DNA of 37,508 nucleotides from an uncultured bacterium (GCA_902801025.1 CADCGZ010000011.1:1-37508); one strand, 5' to 3'. Positions 23,438-34,800 are shown, numbered from the stretch's first letter. Translations and numbers: made by a program. The notes: a model not told the origin generated them from the letters alone.

Positions 23438-26400
23438 ATGAAAATTCTCTTTCTTGCACTGGTTTCTCCTTTGGCGATTTTTGCGACACCGGAGTGGAGC
23501 GCTTTTTCTCATCATGCCGAGATCACGTTCCCCGGCTATGCGGGGACGACGACCCTCACGAACTTCCCGGCGCTCATCCGCCTCGCTGATGGCGTCGGCG
23601 GTTTCTCCTACGCGTCGTGTTGCGGCGAAAAGGGCGGTGATGTCCGCTTTGCCTCTGTTGGCGGCGAGGAGCTGCCGAGTTCGGTCATGTCTTGGGACGT
23701 CAACGGCACGAGCGAATTCTACGTCAAGATCCCCGAGCTCGTCGCCGGGACGAAGATCCTCGTTTTCTGGGGCAACGCCTCCGCGCCGGCGCGCGAAGCG
23801 CTCGCCACGCCGTTCGATCCCGACACCTACACGCTTTCGTGGTCCTTCGAGGAAGAAGGTGGTGTTGTCGCCATTGACGGCACGCGCCAGTCGCGCTACG
23901 GCGCCGGCGAAGGGGCGACGTGCGCCGGCATCGTTGGTTCTGCCATTGGTTTCGATGCGTCATCGTCGCAATGGGTCAGGGCGCCACTTTCTGTTTCGCA
24001 GGAGTTGAAGACCGTAACGAACTTTACTTTTGAGGGCTGGGCGAAATGGGATGCCGCGCCGAGCACGGTCGCGTTGATTTTCGGCAACACAAGTGCCAAC
24101 TGGAACAGAGGAACTGGCTTTGGTCTGATGACAACCGGGAAACTCGGCGTTCGCGACGGTGACGGTAGCAGTTTTTTGTCCGCCGAGCCGACTACGCCGG
24201 CGATAGGCACGTGGCATCACCTGATGATTGCGCGCGATCCGCTCACGAAAATCTGCACGGCATTTGTTGACGGCGTGCAAGTTTGGGAAATCACCAACAA
24301 ATCGGCCGCGTGGAAACAGTCGGACGACTACTACTTTTCCGTCGCGCACGGCGTTATATCCGGCTGGACGGGATATTTTACGGGGTCCGTCGACGAAGTG
24401 CGTGCGCAGAGCGTCTGTCGCAACGGCGACTATGCGGCGGCGGTCTATGCCAATGTCGTCGAATACTCGGACTTCATCGCAATCGCGAACGCCGATGGCG
24501 AGGCAGCGCCTGTGGCGTCATCCACCGTGCGTCAATTTCCGGTCACTATCTCCGCTGGCGCGAATGGGTCCGTCTCGCTTCCGCTTGCTGATGCGCTGTA
24601 TGACGAAGGCACCGTCGTCGAAGTGACGGCTACGCCAGCAAGCGACGACTATGCGTTCTACGCCTGGGAGGGCAATTGCCCAACCCTGCAGGTCTTTAGC
24701 GTCTCGCTCAAACTTCCGGTCGATTGCGCGCGTTCTGTGACGGCCATTTTTGCGCCAGCCTGCCATGTCAGCGCGGCGGACGGTAACGACGCCACGGCGG
24801 ATGGCTCATCGGCGCTCCCCTATGCGTCGATCGAAGCGGCCGTTAACGCCGTCAACGCGACCGGCAGCTTCCCTGCCGTGGTCCTCGTCGGAGACGGCGA
24901 ATACACGCTGTCCTATTCTTCGCCGACGGCGAAGCCCAGTGGGTGTGATGGTTCAATCACAGGCTTTGCGGTTGCCTTGGCAAATCGCATCGCGCTTCGT
25001 TCCGTCAACGGCGCGGCCTCGACAGGTATCAATTGCGCCAGAAACAGCACCTACGGCGCGATTTTGCTGACCGACCCAGGCGCCATCGTCGACGGCTTTG
25101 CCATCACCAATGCCGCTTTGACGGGCAACAACTGGAACATCCGCGGTGGTTGGTTCTATAGCGCTGGCGGCCATGTTCAGAATTGCTTTCTCGGCAATTC
25201 TACGTTCAAGGACAACTGCAGTTGCGGTGCGTTGCTCGCCAAGGGTTGGATGCAGCGTTGCACCATCGCGAACGTCGCGCTCTCGAGCGGCTCAAGCAAC
25301 TACGGCGGGCCGCTCCGCTCGACAGGCGGACTCATCGACTCCTGCGTCTTCTCCAACAACACCCACAGGGCCGGTATCCGCCTGGGTGCGGCGTTCGTCC
25401 GAAACTGCCTCTTCGCCGGCAACAGCAACCCGGATGCCAACAGCGGGCGTAGCGGCGGCGCGGTTTACTGTGAGGGACAGACCGTCTTCGAGAACTGCAC
25501 ATTCATGAACAATACGGCCGCTGGCTATGGAGGGGCAATTTATGGCGACTCCGTCGTTGTCAACTGCGCCTTCGGCGGGAATTCCACCGCGCAGGCCGCG
25601 AATGGCATGGACTTTTACAACAAAGTCCGCCTTGCCTATTCCCTCTCTGCGTACACGACGACCGTCGACGGCAACGTCGTCGGGACGCCGACGGTCACCG
25701 ACGCGGCGGCGGGCGACTATGCGCCGACAGGTGTCTCCGCGACACGCAACGTCGGCTTGGCCACCTCGTGGCTTTACGAGCCCGGGAGAACCGACATCGC
25801 CGGAAATGGCCGTGTGAACGAATCTCTGCCCGACATCGGCGCCTTCGAATATGTCTCTAACGGACAGGAGGAATTGGCGGTTATGGTCTCCGCAAGCGCC
25901 TACACGGGTACCGACACCCTCGCGGTCAACTTCTCGGCGACCGTCGTCGGCGCGGGGGCAGGCGGGGTCACCTACGCCTGGGATTTCGGCGACGGCACCA
26001 CCTCCACCGCGGCTACGCCGTCACATACCTACGATGCGGCGGGCTACTACACCGTTTCGCTCACGGTCACGGATGTTGACGACAATACGCGAACGGCGAG
26101 CTTTGCCGGCGGCGCGAACCTTATCAAAGTGATGCCTTCGACGTGCTATGTCCGTGCCGTCGGCGAATCGACGCCGGTCGAGCCCTACGCGACGCCGGGG
26201 ACCGCCGCGAACGACGTTTATTCGGCCTTTCTCCTCTCCCCGACGAAGATCGACATCGGCGAGGGCGACATCCCGATCGGCGAAAGTTTCTCGGTTGAAA
26301 CGGCGTTGGAAATTCGTGGCAAGGGACCTGATGCGACGCGCGTCAATATGAGCAACAAGACGATTACGCTTTCGGCTGTCGGTGCAACTGTCGCCGATCT

Positions 26401-27292
26401 CACGCTGCGCAACAGCTACCGCAACAACGAGTGGAATGTCGGCATGGTCAATCTCTGCGCGGCGGGGACGATCTTGACCAACTGCGTTGTTCGTGACGGC
26501 AGAAACCCCAACGCGGGGCTTGTTCGTCTGACGTCGTCGGGCAAAGTCGTCGACTGCACGATTACCGGCGGATCGGCCCACTGTGCCGGCGCGGGTGGTA
26601 TTTTGATCGAACAGGACTGCGGTGCGAGCGTCGAACGATGTCTTGTGACGAACAACGTCTCTTCGGTCAATGTCGGGGCTAATAACTTAGAAATACGCGG
26701 TGCCGGGATCTGGGTGCGGCATACCGGCGGTGGATCGGGAGACGTACCTGTCGTCCGCAACTGCCTTGTTGCGCGGAATTGCGGCGTGTCGACGGCCGTA
26801 TCTTATCGTGGTCATTACGGCGCGGGCATCTGTGCAGAGGCAGCCATCATCATTGAAAACTGCACGATCGTCTCGAATGTCATCGACCGCAGCGACTACG
26901 CGACGGGACTTTACGTTTCGACGTCTTCGGCGTTCGTCACGAATACGGTCTTCTGGGGCAACTTTGCGGGAGACGCGGAGGGCGCGCTTCGGGAGAGTGA
27001 CGTGGGTGGCGTCGCGGGTGCGACGTTCTCGCACTCGCTTGCGCCTGAGTTCGCGACGGCTGCGGCGTCGGACTGGACGCTCGACGCCTGTGCGAGTGGC
27101 GATCCGCTTTTCAAGGATTTCGACGGCGGCGACTACACGTTCCGCGGCTCTTCGCCGCTTGCCAACGCCGGCGCGCGGCTTGGGTGGATGGAGGATGCGA
27201 CCGACCTCGCCGGGAATATACGTCTTCTTGGAAAGCCCGACATCGGTTGCTACGAGTGCGTCGCAGCGGGTCTTTCCATTTTAGTGCGATAG
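23438..27292 (+). CDS. Giant secreted DUF2341/LamG/beta-helix/PKD protein
   Basis: 1284 aa from ATG 23438; the frame reaches a TTG at 23405, but that lies inside the promoter. Signal peptide: MKILFLALVSPLAIFA. Domains in order: DUF2341-like (about 27-113, ending KILVFWGNASAP); LamG/concanavalin-like (135-340, FTFEGWAKWD, YFTGSVDEVRA); an InlB-repeat-like unit (367-444); beta-helix 1 (445-800) closing with PDIGAFEY; PKD (815-895, YAWDFGDGTTST, SHTYDAAGYYTVSLTVTD); beta-helix 2 (900-1268) closing with PDIGCYEC; then the tail GLSILVR. The helices carry repeats of the form 'V-x-N-C-x-F/I-x-x-N'. No catalytic residues are recognised. Probably surface-exposed adhesion or glycan-binding protein. It overlaps the ribosome binding site of the next giant gene at its stop codon. 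Confidence 0.82.
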   Translation: MKILFLALVSPLAIFATPEWSAFSHHAEITFPGYAGTTTLTNFPALIRLADGVGGFSYASCCGEKGGDVRFASVGGEELPSSVMSWDVNGTSEFYVKIPELVAGTKILVFWGNASAPAREALATPFDPDTYTLSWSFEEEGGVVAIDGTRQSRYGAGEGATCAGIVGSAIGFDASSSQWVRAPLSVSQELKTVTNFTFEGWAKWDAAPSTVALIFGNTSANWNRGTGFGLMTTGKLGVRDGDGSSFLSAEPTTPAIGTWHHLMIARDPLTKICTAFVDGVQVWEITNKSAAWKQSDDYYFSVAHGVISGWTGYFTGSVDEVRAQSVCRNGDYAAAVYANVVEYSDFIAIANADGEAAPVASSTVRQFPVTISAGANGSVSLPLADALYDEGTVVEVTATPASDDYAFYAWEGNCPTLQVFSVSLKLPVDCARSVTAIFAPACHVSAADGNDATADGSSALPYASIEAAVNAVNATGSFPAVVLVGDGEYTLSYSSPTAKPSGCDGSITGFAVALANRIALRSVNGAASTGINCARNSTYGAILLTDPGAIVDGFAITNAALTGNNWNIRGGWFYSAGGHVQNCFLGNSTFKDNCSCGALLAKGWMQRCTIANVALSSGSSNYGGPLRSTGGLIDSCVFSNNTHRAGIRLGAAFVRNCLFAGNSNPDANSGRSGGAVYCEGQTVFENCTFMNNTAAGYGGAIYGDSVVVNCAFGGNSTAQAANGMDFYNKVRLAYSLSAYTTTVDGNVVGTPTVTDAAAGDYAPTGVSATRNVGLATSWLYEPGRTDIAGNGRVNESLPDIGAFEYVSNGQEELAVMVSASAYTGTDTLAVNFSATVVGAGAGGVTYAWDFGDGTTSTAATPSHTYDAAGYYTVSLTVTDVDDNTRTASFAGGANLIKVMPSTCYVRAVGESTPVEPYATPGTAANDVYSAFLLSPTKIDIGEGDIPIGESFSVETALEIRGKGPDATRVNMSNKTITLSAVGATVADLTLRNSYRNNEWNVGMVNLCAAGTILTNCVVRDGRNPNAGLVRLTSSGKVVDCTITGGSAHCAGAGGILIEQDCGASVERCLVTNNVSSVNVGANNLEIRGAGIWVRHTGGGSGDVPVVRNCLVARNCGVSTAVSYRGHYGAGICAEAAIIIENCTIVSNVIDRSDYATGLYVSTSSAFVTNTVFWGNFAGDAEGALRESDVGGVAGATFSHSLAPEFATAAASDWTLDACASGDPLFKDFDGGDYTFRGSSPLANAGARLGWMEDATDLAGNIRLLGKPDIGCYECVAAGLSILVR

Positions 27293-27304
27293 GAGAAGAC
27301 AGTG

Positions 27305-30300
27305 ATGAAGAGACTATATCTTGTTTCCTTTTTGATTCTGCCGTGCCTGCTGCACGCCACCACCTACTATGTCACGATGGGCGGCAACGACAACAACGAC
27401 GGTCTTTCGTGGGAAACGGCCTTCGCAACGCCGAAACGGGCGCTTGCAGTCGCGGCAGATGGTGACAAGGTGGTTGTCGGCGACGGCACATGGACGAATG
27501 TCGGCAACTGCGACATGGTCGTTACGAACGCCGTCGAGTTCACGAGCCTCAACGGCCCGGGCGCGACGATCTTCGACGGTGGCGCAGCGACTTCCGTCGG
27601 CGCGAACTATATCTACAATGGTGGCGGAAGCACGGCTTCGACCTACCGCTGGGTCGTGGAAGTGAGCAACGCCAACGCCGTCGTCCACGGCTTTACGCTG
27701 CAGGGCGGCTTTCGCTACAACCCGAGCGTCACCTCCGCCTCCGGCCTCCAGCTCTTCGCCGGCACGGTCTCGAACTGCGTCGTCCGCCTCTGCCGCGGCG
27801 GCGGCAGTGGCGGCGGCGCCTACGTCTCCGGCGGCCTTTTGAAGGGCTGCGAAATCTACGGCAATGTCGTGCGCTACAACAACAACGCGACTTGCTCTGG
27901 CGGCGGCGTGTTCCAAGTTGGCGGAACAGTCGATTCATGTGTCATTACGAACAACTCGGCCGGCAACTCGGGCAGCGGCGTCTTTATTCGCGGCGGGACG
28001 CTCCGCGATTCGTTGCTCGCCGACAACCACGGCCACTATTCCGATGCAAAAACGCTCAACACGACTGGCGGGAGCGGCGGCGGTCTCTGCCTGCAGGAGG
28101 GCGGGTGCCTTGTCGAGAACTGCATCATCCGCGACAACGTGCGCGGCCTCAAGTCGGCCGCAGGCGTCTACGTCAACCACAACAGCGCGATCCTGCGCAA
28201 CTGCCTCGTCGTCGGCAATGCGGCGCAGAGCGAAGTCGGCGGTGTCCTGCTGGCAAAAGGTCGCGTCGAGAACTGCACGATTTCTGGCAATAGCGCCGTC
28301 ATCAATGGCGCGACCGGCACGGGGCTCCGCCAGACTGGCGGCACCGCCGTCAACAACATCGTCTGGGGCAATCCAACATCGGGCGGCGCGTCAGATGTCG
28401 TGAAGACATCGGGAACTTTCCAGAACAATCTCGTCTCTACGGCGCTCGACTTCTTCACGTCCGGCGACGGCAACATTTCCGGGAACCCAGTTTTCGCCGA
28501 TGCCGCGAACAACGACTTCTCGCTTCTCTTCGGTTCCCCCGCCATCGACGCGGGGCAGGCCATAGCCGCCGTGACGAAGGACATTGCCGGAACGGCGCGC
28601 CCACGGGGTTCCGCATGCGACATTGGCGCGTACGAATATGTCGACGACGGCTCGCTCGCGGTCGCTTTTCCGACTACGCCCTACACCTTCCTTGACGATG
28701 GCACTGTGATGCTTGCGGCGTCCGTCAGCGGCACGCCGGGCGGCGAGACATACGAATGGTTTGTCGACGGGGTTCAGTTGGCGGGTGAGACGCTTTCTTC
28801 CGTGACGCTCTCCGGCCTCGGCTACGGCCGCCATGCCGTCAAGGTCGTCGTCCATCGCGGTGGAGATGAGGCCGCATTCGAGATGGCCGACCTCATCACG
28901 GTCGTGCCCGACACGGTCTATGTCTCGCAAAGCGGTTCCGCAACATTCCCATATGACACGCCGGCCAAGGCGACAGCCAGCATTAAGGACGCCATTGACG
29001 CCGTCTATGCGACGGACGAGCATCAGGGCCGCGTCGTCGTTGCGCCGAGCGATGCGACTGGCTATCTTGTGAACGCTTTCGTCATCCCCGTCATAAAGAA
29101 CGTGATCATCGAAAGTACCGATGGACCGGAGGCGACACTGATCAAGTGTACGAACCCCGCGAACAGCGACGGCCGCCGCGCGTTTGAGCTCCGCCACGCC
29201 AGCGCGGTCGTGAGCGGGTTCACGATCTACAACGGCAATTGGTACGACTATGTCCTTGGTGACAGCGGGGGCGGCGCGATCCAGCTCTATAGCGGCACGG
29301 TAACGAACTGCGTCCTTCGCGGAATCCGCGGCTGTCGAAACGGCGGTGCGGCGAGACTCTATGGCGGCCTCCTCACGCATTGCGTCATCACCAACTGCTA
29401 TTCGCTTTACAACAACAATGGCACGGCGACTGGCGGTGGTGTTTACGTCGATGGCGGAACGGTGGCGCACTGCATCATCCGCGACTGCCGCGCCGGCGAC
29501 AACGCTACGGGTGCTGGTATTCGTATGGCGAGCGGAACCGTCCGCGACAGCGAGATTTCCGGCTGTTACCCACAGGTCTCTGGTACGGCGAAGTCAGGCG
29601 GCGGCATCTACATGTCTGGTGGGCTTGTCGAGCGCTGCGTCATCACGAACAACTGCCCGCCGGCAAAGAAACAATATGTCGGCCTTGGCGGTGGTGTTTG
29701 CATGACAGGAGGGACGCTTCGTAACTGCCTCGTCGCTAGCAACATGGCGTCGACTTCTGGCGCCGGAATTTATCAGACGGGCGGCACGGTCGAGTTCTGC
29801 ACTGTCACCGCCAATACAGGGACCGGGGGTTCGGCAAGCGGTCTTTTCCTCAACGGAGCGAAGGCCTCCTGCCGCTACAACATCCTTGACGGCAATGGCG
29901 CGGGCGTCAATTCCGAGCCGAACTGCAACATCGCCTATACGACGGCGGCTTCCTTTGCGACGAATCTTGTCGTGACGGACGGCACGACATACGGCGCGGA
30001 CAACATCTATGCGGCTGCGGGATTTACGGATGCCGCGAATCGCGACTGGACGCTTGGCGCTGGTTCGCCGGCCATTGATGCGGCGGTCGGTGTCGACGGC
30101 GTGACGGACGACCTGAACGGCGACGCACGACCGACTGACGGCAATGGTGACGGTGTGGCTTGGCCGGACCTTGGCTGCTATGAGGCGCCGGACGCCTCGG
30201 CGGGGCCGCTTCGCTGCTCGTTCTCGCCGGATGCGGTCACGGGCCTTGGTTCTGCGACTGCCGTCTTCACAGCCTCTGCGAGCGGCAGCGGCGCGGACGG

Positions 30301-31768
30301 CGAATTGACCTACACCTGGGATTTCGGCGCGGGTGCGACGGCGACGAGCGTGGGCGGTAATCCTGCCATCCAGTCTGTCACTTTCTCCGGCTATGGCTCG
30401 CGGACGGTGACGCTCACTGTCGAGACGCCGAGTGGCGCGACCGCCACGGCGACGGTGGTTGATTGCGTCAAGGTCGGCTCCGCCGCTATCTTCGTCGACG
30501 CGACGAACGAAAACCCCGTCTGGCCCTACGCGACGTGGGCGACCGCAGCGACAAATGTGCAGGATATCTTCGACTCGCTGATTACTGACGGCACGACGTC
30601 TCTTTCCGTCACCGTCGCAAACGGGAGCTACACGATCACTGAGCCGTACATCGTGATCTCTTACCCCATTCGCATTGAAAGTCTCGAAGGGCCAGATGTC
30701 ACGACGATTCGCGCCGCATCGTCCAGTACCGACGCCCGCGGGCACTTCAGAATCAACCATGCGGACGTACTCGTGTCCGGCTTCACCTTCTCAGACGCTC
30801 AAATCGACACTTGGAATACCGGCGACTACGGCGCAAGCAGCCTGCGCATCACGGCGGGCGTAGTCTCAAATTGCGTCGTGTCGAGCGCCGTCACTGCGCG
30901 CTCCAATGGCGCCGTCGGTGTCAGCGGCACCGGCCTTCTGACGCACTCCGTTTTGCGCAACTGCTACACGCATCGGTCCACCAGCTCCGGCTCGGTTGTC
31001 TATGGCGGTGGCGTAACGGTCGGCGGCGGAGGCGTTGTCCAGTTCTGCTCCATTACCGGATGCCACACCCACGGCGCGAATGGCTCCGGCGGCGGCGGCG
31101 CGTACGTGACGGAAGGGGGCGTTTTGCGCGACTGCGAGATTCTCGATTGCTACGGCTATGGTACACTCAACGGCACCGTCATTGGCCATGGTGGATCGGT
31201 TCGCCAGGCTGGCGGGCTCGTCGAACGTTGCATTATTGGCGACACTGTGACCGAAAAGCGCGGTGGCGAGGCTGTGCGCATCACCGGTGGGACGATGCGC
31301 AGTTGCCTTGTGCGCGGTGCGGTGGCAGGTTCGGAAGCCCAGGCGCTTTATGTTGACGGCGGCACGGTTGAGAACTGCACGGTCGTAACGAATGGCTACG
31401 GCACGGCGTTGGCCTCGAGCGTTGCGGCTGTAATCGCAGGCGGAGGCGTGACTAACGCCGTATTCTTCGCCAACAACGGCGGCGACGTGACGCTTTCCGG
31501 CGGCACCATTGCTTTTTCGCGCTTTGCCGAGGCCGCCGGATCGGACGGCAACATTTCCGCCGACCCGGTTCTCGTGATGACGGGCGGCAGCTCGAAGCCA
31601 ATCTATTCCCTTGCGAACGACTCGCCGTGTTGCAATGCTGGTTTCCGGCTGCCGTGGAGTGACGATGCGACTGATCTCGCCGGCAATCCACGCCGCGTCG
31701 GCCGCACCGTTGACATGGGCTGCTACGAAAACCCGTTGGCAATCGGACTTCAGTTGTTCGTTCGTTAG
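27305..31768 (+). CDS. Giant secreted triple beta-helix/PKD protein
   Basis: 1487 aa. AGGAG (27291-27295) overlaps the upstream stop codon; ATG 27305 is preferred over GTG 27302. Signal peptide: MKRLYLVSFLILPCLLHA. Three modules, each with an entry segment ('YV' then 'PY-x-T/W-x-x-A'), a right-handed beta-helix and a D-[ILM]-G-[AC]-Y-E closure: residues about 19-440 (CDIGAYEY), 535-962 (PDLGCYEA) and 1058-1476 (VDMGCYEN). Between modules lie Ig/PKD-like domains at about 452-533 and 965-1055 (YTWDFGAGATAT). The closures match the choice-of-anchor Q style seen in secreted beta-helix proteins. It ends GLQLFVR. The layout repeats that of the preceding gene, so the pair probably arose by duplication. 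No catalytic motif is seen; likely a surface protein. Confidence 0.82.
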   Translation: MKRLYLVSFLILPCLLHATTYYVTMGGNDNNDGLSWETAFATPKRALAVAADGDKVVVGDGTWTNVGNCDMVVTNAVEFTSLNGPGATIFDGGAATSVGANYIYNGGGSTASTYRWVVEVSNANAVVHGFTLQGGFRYNPSVTSASGLQLFAGTVSNCVVRLCRGGGSGGGAYVSGGLLKGCEIYGNVVRYNNNATCSGGGVFQVGGTVDSCVITNNSAGNSGSGVFIRGGTLRDSLLADNHGHYSDAKTLNTTGGSGGGLCLQEGGCLVENCIIRDNVRGLKSAAGVYVNHNSAILRNCLVVGNAAQSEVGGVLLAKGRVENCTISGNSAVINGATGTGLRQTGGTAVNNIVWGNPTSGGASDVVKTSGTFQNNLVSTALDFFTSGDGNISGNPVFADAANNDFSLLFGSPAIDAGQAIAAVTKDIAGTARPRGSACDIGAYEYVDDGSLAVAFPTTPYTFLDDGTVMLAASVSGTPGGETYEWFVDGVQLAGETLSSVTLSGLGYGRHAVKVVVHRGGDEAAFEMADLITVVPDTVYVSQSGSATFPYDTPAKATASIKDAIDAVYATDEHQGRVVVAPSDATGYLVNAFVIPVIKNVIIESTDGPEATLIKCTNPANSDGRRAFELRHASAVVSGFTIYNGNWYDYVLGDSGGGAIQLYSGTVTNCVLRGIRGCRNGGAARLYGGLLTHCVITNCYSLYNNNGTATGGGVYVDGGTVAHCIIRDCRAGDNATGAGIRMASGTVRDSEISGCYPQVSGTAKSGGGIYMSGGLVERCVITNNCPPAKKQYVGLGGGVCMTGGTLRNCLVASNMASTSGAGIYQTGGTVEFCTVTANTGTGGSASGLFLNGAKASCRYNILDGNGAGVNSEPNCNIAYTTAASFATNLVVTDGTTYGADNIYAAAGFTDAANRDWTLGAGSPAIDAAVGVDGVTDDLNGDARPTDGNGDGVAWPDLGCYEAPDASAGPLRCSFSPDAVTGLGSATAVFTASASGSGADGELTYTWDFGAGATATSVGGNPAIQSVTFSGYGSRTVTLTVETPSGATATATVVDCVKVGSAAIFVDATNENPVWPYATWATAATNVQDIFDSLITDGTTSLSVTVANGSYTITEPYIVISYPIRIESLEGPDVTTIRAASSSTDARGHFRINHADVLVSGFTFSDAQIDTWNTGDYGASSLRITAGVVSNCVVSSAVTARSNGAVGVSGTGLLTHSVLRNCYTHRSTSSGSVVYGGGVTVGGGGVVQFCSITGCHTHGANGSGGGGAYVTEGGVLRDCEILDCYGYGTLNGTVIGHGGSVRQAGGLVERCIIGDTVTEKRGGEAVRITGGTMRSCLVRGAVAGSEAQALYVDGGTVENCTVVTNGYGTALASSVAAVIAGGGVTNAVFFANNGGDVTLSGGTIAFSRFAEAAGSDGNISADPVLVMTGGSSKPIYSLANDSPCCNAGFRLPWSDDATDLAGNPRRVGRTVDMGCYENPLAIGLQLFVR

Positions 31769-31826
31769 TGGACTGTCCGCTGACAACGCGCCACTGGAGA
31801 TTCTTGCCCGATAGACTTTTATCTCG

Positions 31827-31855
31827 TTGCGATGTTGGTCCGCATGTGGTACAAT
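31827..31855 (+). promoter_or_regulatory. Promoter of the triplicated giant gene
   Basis: TTGCGA (31827-31832), a 17-base spacer, then TACAAT (31850-31855) preceded by TGG. The start near 31862 leaves about 17 bases of leader before ATG 31879, including GGAG (31869-31872) at 6-base spacing. The 110 bases between the two giant genes hold only this promoter and a short AGTGG/CCACT inverted repeat. Confidence 0.65.
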
Positions 31856-31878
31856 AACGGCATAATTTGGAGACTTTA

Positions 31879-34800
31879 ATGGAGATGCTGATGAACGTGA
31901 AAAACTATCTTGCATTTGCCTGTCTCTTCGCCGTGCTCGCGGTGCGGGCAAAGACACTGACCTACACTGGTGCGAACGCCGGAGACTGGGACACGCCGTC
32001 AAACTGGGATGGCGGCGCAGTGCCCACGATAGACGACGATGTGGTAATCAACGCCAAATGGGTGACGGCCGCTGGTTCCATCTCCGCCAAATCCATCACG
32101 ATAACCGGAACGGCCGCGACGCTCAACGCCGGTCTCGTCATCGGCGGAACAACGGCCACACAGGCCGGCATAAGCGCGCAGACACCCATCGATGCCACCT
32201 CGACAGCATCAATCGCATTGAATGTTGCGGGCAATCTCGCTCTCAACAAAGCCGGACTCTCGCTTGGCGGCCGCGACGCCGCTGGACATGTCTCCGCCTC
32301 GATTGGCGGAGACTTCGTCGTGGCGAACGGCGCAATCGCCGCGTTCTACGCAGGCGTGGTTTCGGGAATCTCCTACACTGACGTGGCGGGAATGTCCGCT
32401 GCGCTCTATGCGGGTGCCGACATCGTGACAGTCGGCGGCGAAATGCGGATCGGCGCTGGCTCGACGGTCTATCCCGAGAACAACATGGTTTCCGGAACGC
32501 CGGTTATCTTCAAGCCGACCGACTTTACGCTTGAAGCGGGCGGCGTTTTGAATGCGACGGGGCGTGGCTTTGGCTGGTTTGCTATCGCCGATGCGGCGTC
32601 GCTTCCCGCCGGTGCGCATCGCGACAGGGAAAACACCCTTTGCGGCACATACTGTCCGGGGTCTGGGTTCAGCTACACAGCAGGCGGCGGCTATGGCGGG
32701 GACGGACGTAGCGCACAGACGGCCAACGACAAAAACGGCAATTCCGTCAACTGCGGCAAGGCCTACGGCTTCGACTTCGCGCCGCTTCTCCCCGGTGCCA
32801 TGAAGGGCGGCTACAAGACGGCTGACATTACGAACAGCCGCGGCGGCGGCACGGTTTGCGTTTTCGCCTCCGGGCGGGCGACGATTTCCGGCAGTGTCGA
32901 GTCGAAGTGCAAGAACGACAACAACTACGGCTCCGGGAGCGGTGGCGGAATCTGGATTTGCGCGGCTTCGCTTGGCGTCGAACCTTCGGCGTTCTTTGAC
33001 ACGGAGGGTGGCATCACCTCCTACAACGCCCAAGGGAGCGGCGGACGCATCGCGCTGGGCGTCGGCCTGTCGGCGTCGGCAATTGAAACGATGGCAGGCG
33101 GGACGCTTCCCGCAAACCTCTCCTCGTTCGACCTCTATGGCGTCGATTTCAATGTCTTTGGCGGGGCGTATGCCACGGGACGCGCCGGCACCGGAACGGC
33201 GAAGATCGTCTATCCCACGGCAGACGCCGTTGCACTGCAGGTGACGGCAAGCGGCGGAGAGGAGTTTGGCTCGCCGACGCTCGGCTACGGATTGAACCTC
33301 ATGCCCAAGGCCGCCATCCCACAGTCTTTCGCTTTGCCGTCCGTCACGGCCGACGCCTGGCGCGGTTTCCGGCGCTACACGCAGGACGGATATGCCGTCG
33401 AGACGACGGCCGGAGCCGCCGTTGCCGACATCGCCTCCGCCGCCGACCCCCTCGTGCTAACATGGAATTGGTCCACGGTTGAAGACCTTGTGCGCATCCG
33501 CCCAGTCGGCGGCGGGACAATCACGGTGAACGGCACGGACTATGCGGCGGATGCCGACATTTGGGTTGCCTCCGGCACGGCGCTATCCGTTTCCGCAACG
33601 GACGGAACGGGGGCTTTCACCGCGTGGTATGGCGATTTTGCCGGCGGCAAATCGACTGCCTCCACGCTTTCGCTTACGGCGACGCCGGGGATGACAATCT
33701 ACGGCGTATTCTCCGACGTGACGGGAGCAACGAAGTCATACGTCGGCGCGAACGACGGCTTCTGGGACGTTGACGCAAACTGGTCGCCGGCGGGCGTCCC
33801 GTCACCGCTCGACGACGTGACGATTGCCTCTAAGCAGGTGAAGAGCTACGGTGTCGCCGTCGCGAAGTCGCTGACTCTCTCCGCAGGCAAGCTCGCCGTC
33901 GGCGGCGCCTCCGCAACGACGACGACGGCGCAGACCGCGCCGACGGACTTTTCCTTTGCCGGCAGCGGGCTTTGTCTTGCCGGGAACCTCTCCGCGACGG
34001 GTGCGAGCGCCATCTCCGTCGGGGCCAGCCGCCAGACGGTGCCGCTTTTGTGCGCGACTGTCGGCGGCGATCTCTCGCTTGCTGGGACGACGACGCTTAC
34101 GGTCTATGCGCCGGAATATGACGGTGTACTCGACGATGGCGGCAAGATTCCGCTCGTGAACCTCTATTTCTCGGCCTTCTCGTTCGCCGTTGGCGGCGAC
34201 ATGGTTCTTGACGGCTCGTCCGTCGTCTATCCGGATTCCGACATCGTGTCGGGGAATCCCGTCCGTTTCGACGTCACCGGCGACGTCTCGGTCGGCGCCT
34301 CCGCTTCCTTCAACGCCACGACGCGTGGTTGGGGGTGGATCCAGTACACAGACGGCGTCGGCGATTCGCGCGCCACCAAGAAGGATGCGAGTGGTTCAAC
34401 CTACTACTACACGCTGTCGACGGGCTTCGGCTCCAGCTACACGCGCGGCGGCGTCTATGGCGCGGACGGCCTTGGGGCGCAGAGCGGATACCCGCGCCTG
34501 GCGTATGGCTTCGCCTACGCGCCGTACCTGAACGGCGGGCCGGATGGGTGCTATTCGCCTTGCCGCGGTGGCGGTACGGTCTGGGTGAAGACGGGCGGAA
34601 CCTTCACTTTGAACGGAAAAATCTACGCGAAGGGCGGAAGTGGAGGCGGCACGAGTTCGAAGTCGGCCGGCGGCGGCGTCTGGATTTGCGCGGAAGCCTT
34701 TGTGGCGGGCGAAAATGGCGCGATCAACGCGAATGGCGCCGATGGCGGCAACGCCGATTACGCGCCTGGCACCGGCGGACGCGTCTCCATAGCACTCGGC

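Noticed and set aside
24770..31742. CRISPR-like or DNA-level repeat array in the beta-helix genes
   Set aside because: The periodicity is at the protein level with diverged codons; no identical DNA repeats with unique spacers.
31767..31795. AGTGG/CCACT inverted repeat after the triple beta-helix gene
   Set aside because: Five-base stem with a long loop; expected by chance.
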